This document shows, piece after piece, positions 8,380 through 15,763 of a stretch of DNA of 18,729 nucleotides. The stretch comes from JAVBSX01 sp964576215. GTDB taxonomy: Bacteria; Planctomycetota; Planctomycetia; Pirellulales; Thermoguttaceae. The notes beneath the pieces were generated by a model that was given only the letters and a program-made list of their open reading frames with translations, did not search any database and was not told where the DNA came from. Where the stretch lies: the NCBI GenBank assembly GCA_964576215.1, contig CAZNVM010000519.1, positions 1 to 18,729 of the forward strand, written 5' to 3'. Both the position numbers and the translations under genes were made by a program. The first letter of the stretch is position 1, and each line of letters starts with the position of its first letter.

Positions 8380-8396
8380 CGGGGACGGTGTCCCCG
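8380..8396. other. Short hairpin between lutC and lutB
   Basis: CGGGGAC-ggt-GTCCCCG forms a perfect 7-bp stem with a 3-base loop. It is located 11 bases past the lutC stop (minus direction) and next to the heptamer array. On the minus strand no pure T-run follows, so it is more likely a stabilising or processing hairpin, or part of a repeat, than a full terminator. Confidence 0.6.
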
Positions 8397-8407
8397 AAGC
8401 TGGGCGA

Positions 8408-9103
8408 TTACTCTTCCAAGAGAAACACAACGACCCGGCGTGGACCGTGGACGCCGAGAATGAGGACCTTTTCAATGTCCGCCGTTCGGCTTGGACCGGT
8501 CATTATCAGAAATTCCCCGGTCGTTTGCGCTTCGGTTTGCCGTTGAATCGTCGTTTCACTTCCAAAACGCTCCTTGAGTTCGGTCCAAACATGCGGTAAA
8601 TGTTCCCGCAACATGCTTTTCGAAGCGACGACCAGACACAGCGGAGTGATATAGCACAACAACCGGTCAAACGCGGTCGGGGCGAAAAACAGGCAACTCC
8701 CTGTGTCGGCGAGGAGAAACTCCGGCGAGACGATTGCGGCGTCCCAACCGGCGAGGGTTTCGGAACGAACTTCGTCCGGCGAATCCGGCGAAAAATTCTT
8801 TTCCAGCGTATCGGGTAAAGACTCCGCGATTTGCCGACTCAGCGGACGATCCAGCACACCGATCTTTTTTGCGGCGACTTCGCTGAGCAGACTTGCAATT
8901 TTTTGGTGAGCGTCGTCAAAGTTGGAGCAGGGCACAAACTCACCCAGCACCGATTCCAACGAGGCGTGAAACGTTTCCCGGAGTTCATCGGGCGATTTTC
9001 CCTGGACCGTCCAAACGTCCGGTTCCGGCGGAATCCCCGGTCGTGGTTTCAAGTCGACAAGAGATTCACGAACGGATTGTAAAATGGTATCTCGGGAATT
9101 CAT
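8408..9103 (-). CDS. lutC: LutC: LUD-domain subunit of lactate utilization complex
   Basis: This encodes 231 residues from the ATG at 9103 (MNSRDTILQSVRESL), the usual LutC N terminus. An alternative in-frame start at 9142 would add 13 residues with no family resemblance. The LUD fold is shown by VSPEFLLADTGSCLFF (the conserved ADTG-type turn), the PLCLVVASKSML strand and the ending ILGVHGPRRVVVFLLEE with GPSRTADIE before it, the family's signature. LutC acts with LutA and LutB in L-lactate oxidation. It is the upstream partner of lutB and probably co-transcribed. The gap upstream to the NIPSNAP gene is 131 bases. No clear ribosome site. Confidence 0.92.
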   Translation of the reverse strand: MNSRDTILQSVRESLVDLKPRPGIPPEPDVWTVQGKSPDELRETFHASLESVLGEFVPCSNFDDAHQKIASLLSEVAAKKIGVLDRPLSRQIAESLPDTLEKNFSPDSPDEVRSETLAGWDAAIVSPEFLLADTGSCLFFAPTAFDRLLCYITPLCLVVASKSMLREHLPHVWTELKERFGSETTIQRQTEAQTTGEFLIMTGPSRTADIEKVLILGVHGPRRVVVFLLEE

Positions 9104-9234
9104 TTCAAATTCGAGGGTTGGCGCAGAAAACCGGCTGCTCACGTTTCCGCCTCACGATTGCGGCTCCGTTTATACAAACTTGTCGACTTGTCGACGGCCT
9201 GGTTCCCGGCGGCCTTGTTATTCGTAAGCGGTTC

Positions 9235-10059
9235 CTAAATCTGCGATCCCGGCGATGGTTTGAGCATGATATTGACAATCGTGTTCGCAGTGTCTTTGTA
9301 CATCGGACGCCCTTTGATGTCGGCCCATTCCGGCGATTCGACGAATGTTTTCCAAGCCAATTTGCGGGCATCTTCGTTTTCAAATCCGAGCATGTACGTC
9401 AGGTTCGGCATCATGTCACCGAAAACGGTATCGCCGAAAAAGACCGGGTGCATCCCGACTTTCCGGAAGAGCGCAAGCTCGCCTCCTTCGTCGAACATGT
9501 GAATCTTTGCAGCGTTGCGCTCGAAATTGTAACTCTTGTAGTACCGTAACTGGAGAACGCGGTCTTTGGCAAGCGTCGGCACTTCAATTCCCGGACAGAG
9601 GTTGAACCCGGTCATCAGCGTGCTTTTGAGCGTCGTGAAACGCGGCTCGGCCATCGAGGCTTCGAAAATCGCGGCGGAGGCTTCCCGGAGCGTTTTGTCG
9701 GCAAGCAATTTTGCGTTCGTTTGAAGGGCGGATTCCATCGAATCATGGGCATACAGCACGAAAACGCTCAGATCGAATTCGTCTTTGCCTTCGTTGATGT
9801 CCTTGTTTGTCCAGAAGACGCCGACCGGCTTGATCCCCTGCCGATTCAGGGCCGGGATTAACGCTTCGTCGAAAACCCGGATCAATTTTTCCTTTTTTTC
9901 CAAGTCGGCGACAGTGTAAACGCGAAGTTCGATGCACTTTTTCCGACTGTTTTGTCTTTGAGATTGTTTCGGTTGTAACATTTGAGCAAAGGTGGGAGTT
10001 GTAGTGGATACGGCAAGTCCGGCAGCACCGGCGGTCAACATAAAATTTCTGCGGTTCAT
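9235..10059 (-). CDS. Tat-exported NIPSNAP-family protein
   Basis: This encodes 274 residues from the ATG at 10059. An AAGGGA Shine-Dalgarno six bases upstream supports this start, and the residues that a longer frame would add before it are unlike a protein. The N terminus MNRRNFMLTAGAAGLA...TPTFAQ is a twin-arginine-like signal peptide ending near residue 26. Residues about 43-150 (CIELRVYTVADLEKKEKLIRVF...GIKPVGVFWT) and about 165-270 (VLQLRYYKSYNFERNAAKIHMF...VFFGDTVFG) form two NIPSNAP/ferredoxin-like alpha-beta barrel units. Exported two-domain NIPSNAP proteins are common in planctomycetes, but their activity is unknown. It sits between ilvC and lutC on the same strand. Followed downstream by 131 bases with a short TTGTCGAC direct repeat. 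Confidence 0.88.
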   Translation of the reverse strand: MNRRNFMLTAGAAGLAVSTTTPTFAQMLQPKQSQRQNSRKKCIELRVYTVADLEKKEKLIRVFDEALIPALNRQGIKPVGVFWTNKDINEGKDEFDLSVFVLYAHDSMESALQTNAKLLADKTLREASAAIFEASMAEPRFTTLKSTLMTGFNLCPGIEVPTLAKDRVLQLRYYKSYNFERNAAKIHMFDEGGELALFRKVGMHPVFFGDTVFGDMMPNLTYMLGFENEDARKLAWKTFVESPEWADIKGRPMYKDTANTIVNIMLKPSPGSQI

Positions 10060-10085
10060 AAGTTGTCCCTTATAAAATTCAATTT

Positions 10086-10304
10086 GTATAAAACTCAAAC
10101 CGTAAACAAATGGTAACTCAAAACAGTCAAGGGCATCGGGCATCGGGCATCGGTGATAAGTGATAAGTGATAAGTGATAAGTGATGAGTGGAAAACTTCC
10201 TCCAATTTCCGATTCCCGATTTCCGATTCCCGATTCCCGATGCCCTTAAATTTCAACACTTTCTCCGGTTTCAATACCATTTCGTTTACACTTTGAGTAT
10301 AAAA

Positions 10305-10306
<2 letters not shown>
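10086..10306. mobile_element. MITE-like element copy 1 with heptamer core and 10-bp direct repeats
   Basis: Non-coding element between ilvC and the NIPSNAP gene. A perfect 10-bp direct repeat GTATAAAACT (10086-10095 and 10297-10306) flanks it; the second copy overlaps the ilvC stop codon. Inside are imperfect terminal inverted repeats: CAAACCGTAAACAAATGGTA from the left against TCAAAGTGTAAACGAAATGG (reverse complement) from the right. The core holds three heptamer arrays: GGGCATC x3 (10131-10151), TGATAAG x4 plus one degenerate (10154-10188), and TTCCCGA/TTTCCGA x5 (about 10206-10240). A 23-nt arm (10131-10153) pairs with 10223-10245 with two mismatches, so the core can fold into a long hairpin. 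The left end and right end recur at 12042-12192. No coding capacity, so mobilisation would be in trans. Confidence 0.8.
10131..10245. repeat. Heptanucleotide repeat core forming imperfect palindrome
   Basis: Left arm GGGCATC x3 then GG (10131-10153) is the reverse complement of 10223-10245 except for two positions (GGGCATC against GGGAATC). Between them lie the TGATAAG array and a GGAAAACTTCC mini-palindrome. All units are 7 bases, recalling short tandemly repeated heptanucleotides known in cyanobacteria, although unit sequences differ. Confidence 0.88.
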
Positions 10307-11309
<1,003 letters not shown>

Positions 11310-11458
11310 GAGAAAGATTGATTTGTAAGGGGGTGGTGAATAGAGACCTTGCGGTCAATGGAAGCACAAACTTCCTGACCGTTTACGCTACAAAAGTACC
11401 GGCGGACCGCCCATTGTACACGAATCGGCAAAGACGTAAAGCGGACCCTTCGTAAGCG
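11310..11458 (-). promoter_or_regulatory. ilvC leader and possible promoter
   Basis: On the minus strand TGTACAAT (-10 extended, around 11421-11428) is preceded by TTTACG with a 16-base spacer, a plausible but imperfect sigma70 promoter about 110 bases from the ilvC start. The leader contains GGTCAGGAAG-tttgtg-CTTCCATTGACC (11353-11380), a strong stem with a two-base bulge. An overlapping alternative, GACC-gcaa-GGTC (11345-11356), uses the same GACC, so the two hairpins are mutually exclusive. No T-run follows either. A leader peptide rich in Val, Leu or Ile was not seen. Confidence 0.4.
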
Positions 11459-11615
11459 CATTTTCATGCAGGCCGCTAACAAGTTTGTATGAATGGCAGC
11501 CGGGAGCGCAACGGAGTGAAGCGACCGGACCAAATCGCGGGGAAATCCGGTCACTGCGCTCCGTTCCCGGCTGCCATTATTTTTGGTGAATTTGTTAGCG
11601 ACCTGCATTTTCATG
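11459..11615. mobile_element. Palindromic MITE-like element B with 10-bp direct repeats
   Basis: A perfect 10-bp direct repeat CATTTTCATG (11459-11468 and 11606-11615) brackets 137 bases. The ends are inverted repeats: CAGGCCGCTAACAAGTT on the left against CAGGTCGCTAACAAATT (reverse complement) on the right. A second perfect arm, AATGGCAGCCGGGA, pairs with its complement near 11565-11579, followed by imperfect pairing down to CCGGA/TCCGG and a loop near CAAATCGCG. The whole element can fold into one long hairpin. No open frame is inside. Its ends resemble those of the element at 10096-10296 (shared pattern CA..(C/T)CG..AACAAAT), suggesting related transposases. Confidence 0.8.
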
Positions 11616-11685
11616 GGCATATTGTAAGCGGGGAGAAATGATTGCTTTTTGACAGAATGTTTGCCGGGAGATGTGCGCCCTTAAG

Positions 11686-12041
11686 TTACATCAAGTCACT
11701 CTCGTTGACTTCGAAGTATTGCACAACCTCTCCGACGATATTTTGAGCAACCATCAATTGCCGAGGCGTAAAATAAGGTTGTTTCGGCTGTCCCGGTTGT
11801 GTTCTCGTTTTTGCGGCAAGCTGTTCCCAAGACATCCCATTGTTCAAGTGCCAAATCGTAGCTTGCCCAGCATCTTTATCCACTTGTCCAGAGCTGATTT
11901 GAGCACAAAGAGTCGCAATCTCTGGCCTTTCGACTACTTCGTTGATCGGCTTGACATCGTATTTGACGCGAACATTCGGTTCTTTTTTGCCATGTTCGAG
12001 GCAAACGGTTTTGATGTTTTCACGGACGGTTTTTTTGGGAG
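11686..12041 (-). pseudogene. Gene remnant, C-terminal part of an uncharacterised planctomycete-type protein, 5' end lost at repeat element
   Basis: On the minus strand the frame is open from about 12063 to the stop at 11686 but has no ATG, and its only GTG is deep inside (11883). Translated from the element border it reads APKKTVRENIKTV...PNVRVKYDVKPINEVVERPEIATL...GQATIWHLNNGMSWEQLAAK...PYFTPRQLMVAQNIVGEVV. The WHL.(N/D)GMSW..LA pattern followed by (P)YFTP..L..A resembles the C terminus of uncharacterised exported planctomycete proteins as I remember them. The upstream part is replaced by MITE-like copy 2 at 12042, and the far side of that element has a promoter rather than the missing codons. 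Likely a truncated gene rather than a functional one. Confidence 0.65.
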
Positions 12042-12192
12042 CAAACCGTAAACAAATGGTGACTCAAAACAGTAGAGGAAATCGGAAATAGGAAAGTAGG
12101 GTAAAAAAAAGTCTCTCCTATTTCCAATTTCCTATTTCCTTAATTTTCAACACTTTTTCCGATTTCATAATCAATCCGTTTACACTTTGAGT
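12042..12192. mobile_element. MITE-like element copy 2 (shorter, heptamer core of different sequence)
   Basis: The left end CAAACCGTAAACAAATGG plus CTCAAAACAGT is identical to copy 1 apart from one base. The right end (TTCAACACTTT, TCCG, TTTCA, then CGTTTACACTTTGAGT) also matches copy 1. The core differs: GGAAATC, GGAAATA, GGAAAGT on the left (12078-12098) and TTTCCAA, TTTCCTA, TTTCC on the right (about 12121-12139), still complementary. No flanking 10-bp direct repeat is seen here, consistent with a rearrangement that also removed the 5' end of the adjacent gene. Confidence 0.75.
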
Positions 12193-12205
12193 GATTAATG
12201 CGTGC

Positions 12206-12234
12206 TTGCATTTCTTTTGTCAAAGCCGTATAAT
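12206..12234 (+). promoter_or_regulatory. Sigma70-type promoter for the epimerase-family gene
   Basis: TTGCAT (12206-12211), a 17-base spacer and a perfect TATAAT (12229-12234). The start would fall near 12241, giving a leader of about 60 bases. It begins 14 bases beyond MITE-like copy 2. Confidence 0.8.
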
Positions 12235-12301
12235 GACGGTTTTGCGGTGATGATTGCGTTCAATCCACTGCCTTTCCGCACCTTTTACCTTTGTAAGACA
12301 A

Positions 12302-13153
12302 ATGAAACTCGGTATTAATCTCTTATTGTGGCTCGACACGCTTTCGGATGACAAATTTCCGCTTTTGGACATGATTAAGGAAATCGGATACGATGTGGTC
12401 GAGCTTCCGATGTTCGACAAAGACGTTCCGAACGCGGCGAAATGGGGCAAAAAGCTGGACGAACTCGGACTGCTTCGAAGCGGAACCTGTGCTTACGGTC
12501 CGGACGACAACATGATTAGCGCAGACCCGAAAATTCGACGGCAGGGAATCGACACCAACAAAGCGATTCTCGACTGCTGCGCCGCCGCCGGGTGTACGGT
12601 TATGGCCGGGAATTCCGCGTCGTCTCTCGGCGTTTTCACCGGAAAAGGCCCGACGGAAGACGAATTCAAATGGGCCGTCGAAGGAATGCAGGAAGTTGCT
12701 GAGCACGCCCAAAAAGTCAACGTCCAAATCGGAATGGAAGCTCTGAACCGGTTCGAAGCCTACTTCGTCAACTGCGCCGCCGACGGCGTCAAGTTCATCA
12801 AGGCGGTCAACCACCCGTTCTGCGGCATGATGTACGACACATTCCATTCCCACTTCGAGGAAAAAAACATCCCGGAAGCGATTCGGTCGCTCAAAGGTTG
12901 CCTGAAGCACGTCCACATTTCCGAATGCGACCGTAGCACGCCGGGAACCGGAAACGTCCGCTGGGACCAAAATTTTGACACGCTTCACGAGATCGGGTAC
13001 AACGGATTTCTGGTCGTCGAAGCATTCGGCCTGGCGTTGCCGAAACTTGCCGCCGCAACGAAAATCTGGCGTCGCATGTACAAAGACGAACAACAATTGG
13101 CCACCGACGCACTCGCTTTTATGAAACGGGAAGTCGCCAAACGCTGGAAGTAA
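12302..13153 (+). CDS. D-tagatose/D-psicose 3-epimerase-family sugar isomerase (TIM barrel)
   Basis: This encodes 283 residues from the ATG at 12302 (MKLGINLLLW), where the family's first strand begins; the in-frame TTG at 12254 only adds unrelated residues. The family is metal-dependent and epimerises ketoses at C3; hydroxypyruvate isomerase and xylose-isomerase-like proteins share the fold. The four metal ligands of D-psicose 3-epimerase from Agrobacterium (E150, D183, H209, E244 as I remember them) have counterparts E146 (EALNRFE), D179 (MYDTFH), H205 (HVHISECDR) and E240 (VVEAF), with identical spacing of 33, 26 and 35. R211, next to the substrate in the family, is also present. Cytoplasmic, with its own strong promoter. 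A hairpin separates it from convergent aroC. Exact sugar substrate is not determined. Confidence 0.9.
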   Translation: MKLGINLLLWLDTLSDDKFPLLDMIKEIGYDVVELPMFDKDVPNAAKWGKKLDELGLLRSGTCAYGPDDNMISADPKIRRQGIDTNKAILDCCAAAGCTVMAGNSASSLGVFTGKGPTEDEFKWAVEGMQEVAEHAQKVNVQIGMEALNRFEAYFVNCAADGVKFIKAVNHPFCGMMYDTFHSHFEEKNIPEAIRSLKGCLKHVHISECDRSTPGTGNVRWDQNFDTLHEIGYNGFLVVEAFGLALPKLAAATKIWRRMYKDEQQLATDALAFMKREVAKRWK

Positions 13154-13166
13154 ACACACGTTGAGC

Positions 13167-13194
13167 CGCCGTACCCGGTACGGCGACTATTTTC
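13167..13194 (+). terminator. Terminator between epimerase gene and aroC
   Basis: CGCCGTACC-c-GGTACGGCG is a perfect inverted repeat (8 bp with a 3-base loop) followed by ACTATTTT on the plus strand, 14 bases after the epimerase stop. It overlaps the border of the convergent aroC stop (13187-13189), so it may block read-through both ways. Confidence 0.7.
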
Positions 13195-14272
13195 GTACGG
13201 ATTGAACGGAATCGCACCCGTACCGTTGCAAAAACGCATCGGCAAGTTCAATAGCGACGGCGTTCTCCAAAACGACGGAGGCGGCGGGGACGGCGCAAAC
13301 GTCGCTTCGTTCAAACGCGGCGTCCTGGGGGGCCAACGTATGGAGATTTACCGAGGCGAGCGGTTTTTTCAGCGTCGGAATCGGTTTCATGGCCGCACGG
13401 AGGAGGATCGGTTCACCGTTGCTCATGCCCCCTTCGATTCCACCGGCCTCATTTTGTGTACGATAAAACCTCTTTTGCGGATCGTGGCAAATGGGATCGT
13501 GAACCTTTGAACCCGGCTTGACGGCGCATTCGAATCCCGCCCCGAACTCCACCGCCTTGATCGCCTGCACGCTCATCACCGCCCTGGCCAATCGGGCGTC
13601 GAGTTTTTGGTCCCACTGGGCGTGCGAACCGAGTCCGACGGGAACGCCGTAAGCGTGAACCTCGATGACCCCACCGAGCGTGTCGCCGTCTTTCCGGAAC
13701 CGGTCGATCAGGCGTTTCGCTTCGTTGTCCCGCTCCGGGCACAGGGAATATACGACGCTGCGGTCGCGGCGTGACACCATTTCGTCCGGCGTTAAACGAG
13801 AATCGTAATCCCACCGGCACTCGCCGATGCTTCGGACGAAACCGACGATTGTAACGCCGAACATTTTCAGCAATTGTTTACACAATGCACCGGCGGCGAC
13901 CCGGGCGGCGGTTTCTCTTGCACTGGCCCGTTCCAGCACCGGGCGGATCGGCTGCTCGTATTTCAACGCGCCACTCAAGTCAGCGTGTCCCGGCCTGGGG
14001 GCGTCAATTTCCGGCATTTCGTCGATTTTATGGTCCTTGTTGGCGATCCAAAGTGACAGCGGCGCGCCGGTCGTTCGACCTTTCCAAAGCCCGGTCAGAA
14101 ACTCGACCCGGTCACTTTCGATCTGCTGCCGTCCGCCGCGACCGTAACCGCCCTGACGCCGTTTCAGTTCGGCGTCGATTTGTACACAATCCACTACAAG
14201 CCCGGCGGGAAACCCGTCGAGTAGTGCGAGAATTCCTTTTCCGTGAGTTTCACCGGCGGAGAGATAACGCAT
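13187..14272 (-). CDS. aroC: Chorismate synthase
   Basis: This encodes 361 residues, usual length. It makes chorismate from 5-enolpyruvylshikimate 3-phosphate with reduced FMN, the last step of the shikimate pathway in the cytoplasm. The N terminus MRYLSAGETHGKGI matches the Gram-positive/Thermotoga type. Other signatures are ASARETAARVAAGALCKQLL (114-133), the GGIEGGMSNGEPI FMN loop, and RSDVCAVPAASVVLENAVAIELADAF near the end. The start is preceded by the heptamer sequence TCTCATTTCTCATTT rather than a ribosome site. It is 45 bases downstream of ahcY and probably in the same transcript. Confidence 0.97.
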   Translation of the reverse strand: MRYLSAGETHGKGILALLDGFPAGLVVDCVQIDAELKRRQGGYGRGGRQQIESDRVEFLTGLWKGRTTGAPLSLWIANKDHKIDEMPEIDAPRPGHADLSGALKYEQPIRPVLERASARETAARVAAGALCKQLLKMFGVTIVGFVRSIGECRWDYDSRLTPDEMVSRRDRSVVYSLCPERDNEAKRLIDRFRKDGDTLGGVIEVHAYGVPVGLGSHAQWDQKLDARLARAVMSVQAIKAVEFGAGFECAVKPGSKVHDPICHDPQKRFYRTQNEAGGIEGGMSNGEPILLRAAMKPIPTLKKPLASVNLHTLAPQDAAFERSDVCAVPAASVVLENAVAIELADAFLQRYGCDSVQSVRK

Positions 14273-14276
14273 AAAA

Positions 14277-14290
14277 AATGAGAAATGAGA
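14277..14290 (+). repeat. GAAATGA-type heptamer sequence upstream of aroC
   Basis: AAAATGAGAAATGAGAG: one perfect GAAATGA unit and one degenerate unit, immediately before the aroC start. Same motif and same orientation relative to the gene as the array in front of lutB. Confidence 0.6.
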
Positions 14291-14317
14291 GACGGGGCAA
14301 TTTTTAAAAAATGGTTC

Positions 14318-15619
14318 CTAATACCGATAATACTCCGGTTTGAACGGTCCTTCGACGGGAACGCCGAGGTACTTCGCCTGTTTTGACGTCAGCTTCGTCA
14401 GCTTGACGCCGATCTGCTCCAGATGCAACCGGGCAACCTCCTCGTCCAGCTTTTTCGGCAACCGGTGAACGCCAATCGGGTATTTTTCCGGTTCCGTCCA
14501 GAGTGCGATTTGGGCAAGCACCTGATTCGTGAACGAATTCGACATCACGAACGACGGATGCCCTGTTGCACAACCGAGGTTGACCAAACGCCCTTCGGCG
14601 AGCAGAAGGATCGAATGTCCGTCCGGGAACGTGTACTTGTCGACCAGCGGCTTGATGTTGACCTTTTTGATCCCCTTGTACGCTTCCAAACCGGCGACGT
14701 CGATTTCCACGTCAAAATGCCCGATGTTGCAGACAATGGCGTCATTGGGCATTTTTTCCATGTGTTTGGCCGAAATAATGTCGCAACAACCGGTTGTCGT
14801 TACGAAAATATTCCCCAGAGGAGCCGCTTCGTCCATCGTCATCACCTGGAATCCTTCCATTGCGGCCTGAAGTGCGCAGATCGGGTCGATTTCCGTAACG
14901 ATGACCCGGGCACCGTAAAAACGCATGGATTGAGCGCAACCTTTTCCGACGTCTCCGTAACCGGCGACGACGACGACTTTCCCGGCAATCATCACGTCGG
15001 TTGCCCGCTTGATTCCGTCGGCGAGCGATTCGCGGCAGCCGTAAAGATTGTCAAACTTGCTTTTCGTTACGGAATCGTTCACATTGATCGCCGGAACCTT
15101 GAGCTGCTTTTTCTCAAACATCTGGTAAAGCCGATGCACGCCGGTCGTCGTCTCTTCGGAAATCCCTTTGACGCCTTTCATCATTTCGGCGTATTTCGGC
15201 TTGTGCATCAGCAGTGTCAAGTCGCCGCCGTCGTCGAGGATCATGTTGAGCGGTTTACCGTCCGGGAAAACGACGGTCTGCTCAATGCACCAATCGAACT
15301 CCGCGTCGGTTTCCCCTTTCCAGGCGTAAACCGGAACGCCGGTCGCCGCAATCGCCGCCGCAGCGTGATCCTGGGTCGAAAATTTATTGCAACTGCTCCA
15401 CGTTACGGCGGCACCGAGTTTTGTGAGCGTTTCGATCAGGACCGCCGTTTGGATTGTCATGTGCAGACATCCGGCGATTCGGGCCCCTTTGAGCGGCTTG
15501 GTTCGACCGTATTTTTTTCGCAAGGCCATGAGACCCGGCATTTCGTTTTCGGCGAGTTGAATTTCCTTACGGCCCCAATCGGCGAGGCTCATATCGGCAA
15601 CTTTGTACTTCATTTGCAT
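14318..15619 (-). CDS. ahcY: S-adenosyl-L-homocysteine hydrolase (adenosylhomocysteinase)
   Basis: This encodes 433 residues from the ATG at 15619, with AAAGGAT six bases upstream; a second ATG two codons on is possible. It reversibly splits SAH to adenosine and homocysteine, removing the inhibitor of methyltransferases, in the cytoplasm, with bound NAD. Features include KVADMSLADWGRKEIQLAENEMPGL at the N terminus, the NAD-binding GYGDVGKG in the middle, the conserved HMTIQTAVLIETL and CNIGHFDVEID segments, and the C-terminal KPEYYRY with the invariant Lys and Tyr that contact NAD of the neighbouring subunit. It has the short bacterial form without major insertions. Expression is likely controlled by the SAH riboswitch immediately upstream. 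Followed by aroC. Confidence 0.97.
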   Translation of the reverse strand: MQMKYKVADMSLADWGRKEIQLAENEMPGLMALRKKYGRTKPLKGARIAGCLHMTIQTAVLIETLTKLGAAVTWSSCNKFSTQDHAAAAIAATGVPVYAWKGETDAEFDWCIEQTVVFPDGKPLNMILDDGGDLTLLMHKPKYAEMMKGVKGISEETTTGVHRLYQMFEKKQLKVPAINVNDSVTKSKFDNLYGCRESLADGIKRATDVMIAGKVVVVAGYGDVGKGCAQSMRFYGARVIVTEIDPICALQAAMEGFQVMTMDEAAPLGNIFVTTTGCCDIISAKHMEKMPNDAIVCNIGHFDVEIDVAGLEAYKGIKKVNIKPLVDKYTFPDGHSILLLAEGRLVNLGCATGHPSFVMSNSFTNQVLAQIALWTEPEKYPIGVHRLPKKLDEEVARLHLEQIGVKLTKLTSKQAKYLGVPVEGPFKPEYYRY

Positions 15620-15620
15620 T

Positions 15621-15630
15621 GGGTTATCCT
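15621..15630 (-). promoter_or_regulatory. ahcY ribosome binding site with anti-RBS complement in the riboswitch
   Basis: Minus-strand AGGATAACCC contains the AAAGGAT ribosome site of ahcY. It is a perfect 10-base complement of GGGTTATCCT at 15679-15688 inside the SAH riboswitch, so the two can pair and hide the site when the aptamer is not folded. Confidence 0.8.
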
Positions 15631-15650
15631 TTAAAACTGAAGAGAAAAAT

Positions 15651-15707
15651 GGTTGAGTGCCGTTAAGATGCGAGCCTGAGGATAACCCTTGCAGCACTCC
15701 TCGCGAA
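15651..15707 (-). ncRNA. SAH riboswitch (S-adenosylhomocysteine-sensing leader of ahcY)
   Basis: On the minus strand the leader reads CGCGAGGAGTGCTGCAA, then CAGGCTCGC, then AACGGCACTC. These match the SAH riboswitch consensus as I know it (CGAGGAGCGCUGC, CAGGCUCG, AACGGCGCUC). P1 pairs GCGAG (15704-15700) with CTCGC (15674-15670). The pseudoknot pairs GAGTGC (15699-15694) with GCACTC (15660-15655), six perfect pairs. A covarying change is visible: both pseudoknot strands have T/A where the consensus has C/G. P2 is short (AGG-GTTAT-CCT). It directly precedes the gene for the enzyme that consumes SAH. Known SAH riboswitches turn expression on when SAH builds up; the predicted anti-RBS pairing agrees. 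Confidence 0.92.
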
Positions 15708-15723
15708 CATTAGAATTGCCCCC

Positions 15724-15751
15724 ATTATCGTGGACCGTATTTTTGTGTCAA
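15724..15751 (-). promoter_or_regulatory. Sigma70-type promoter for ahcY
   Basis: On the minus strand, a perfect TTGACA (15751-15746), 16-base spacer and GATAAT (15729-15724). Transcription would start near 15717, about ten bases before the riboswitch aptamer, giving a leader of about 97 bases. Confidence 0.8.
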
Positions 15752-15763
15752 GAGGCATTTTGG

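Noticed and set aside
8380..8396. lutC-lutB hairpin as a strong terminator
   Set aside because: No T-run follows on the minus strand and the two genes belong together, so strong termination is unlikely.
10131..10245. Possible CRISPR array
   Set aside because: Units are 7 bp with no unique spacers, in three different arrays, so it is short tandem repeat DNA, not a CRISPR.
14423..15634. A 403-codon plus-strand frame opposite ahcY
   Set aside because: Antisense shadow of a highly conserved enzyme gene.
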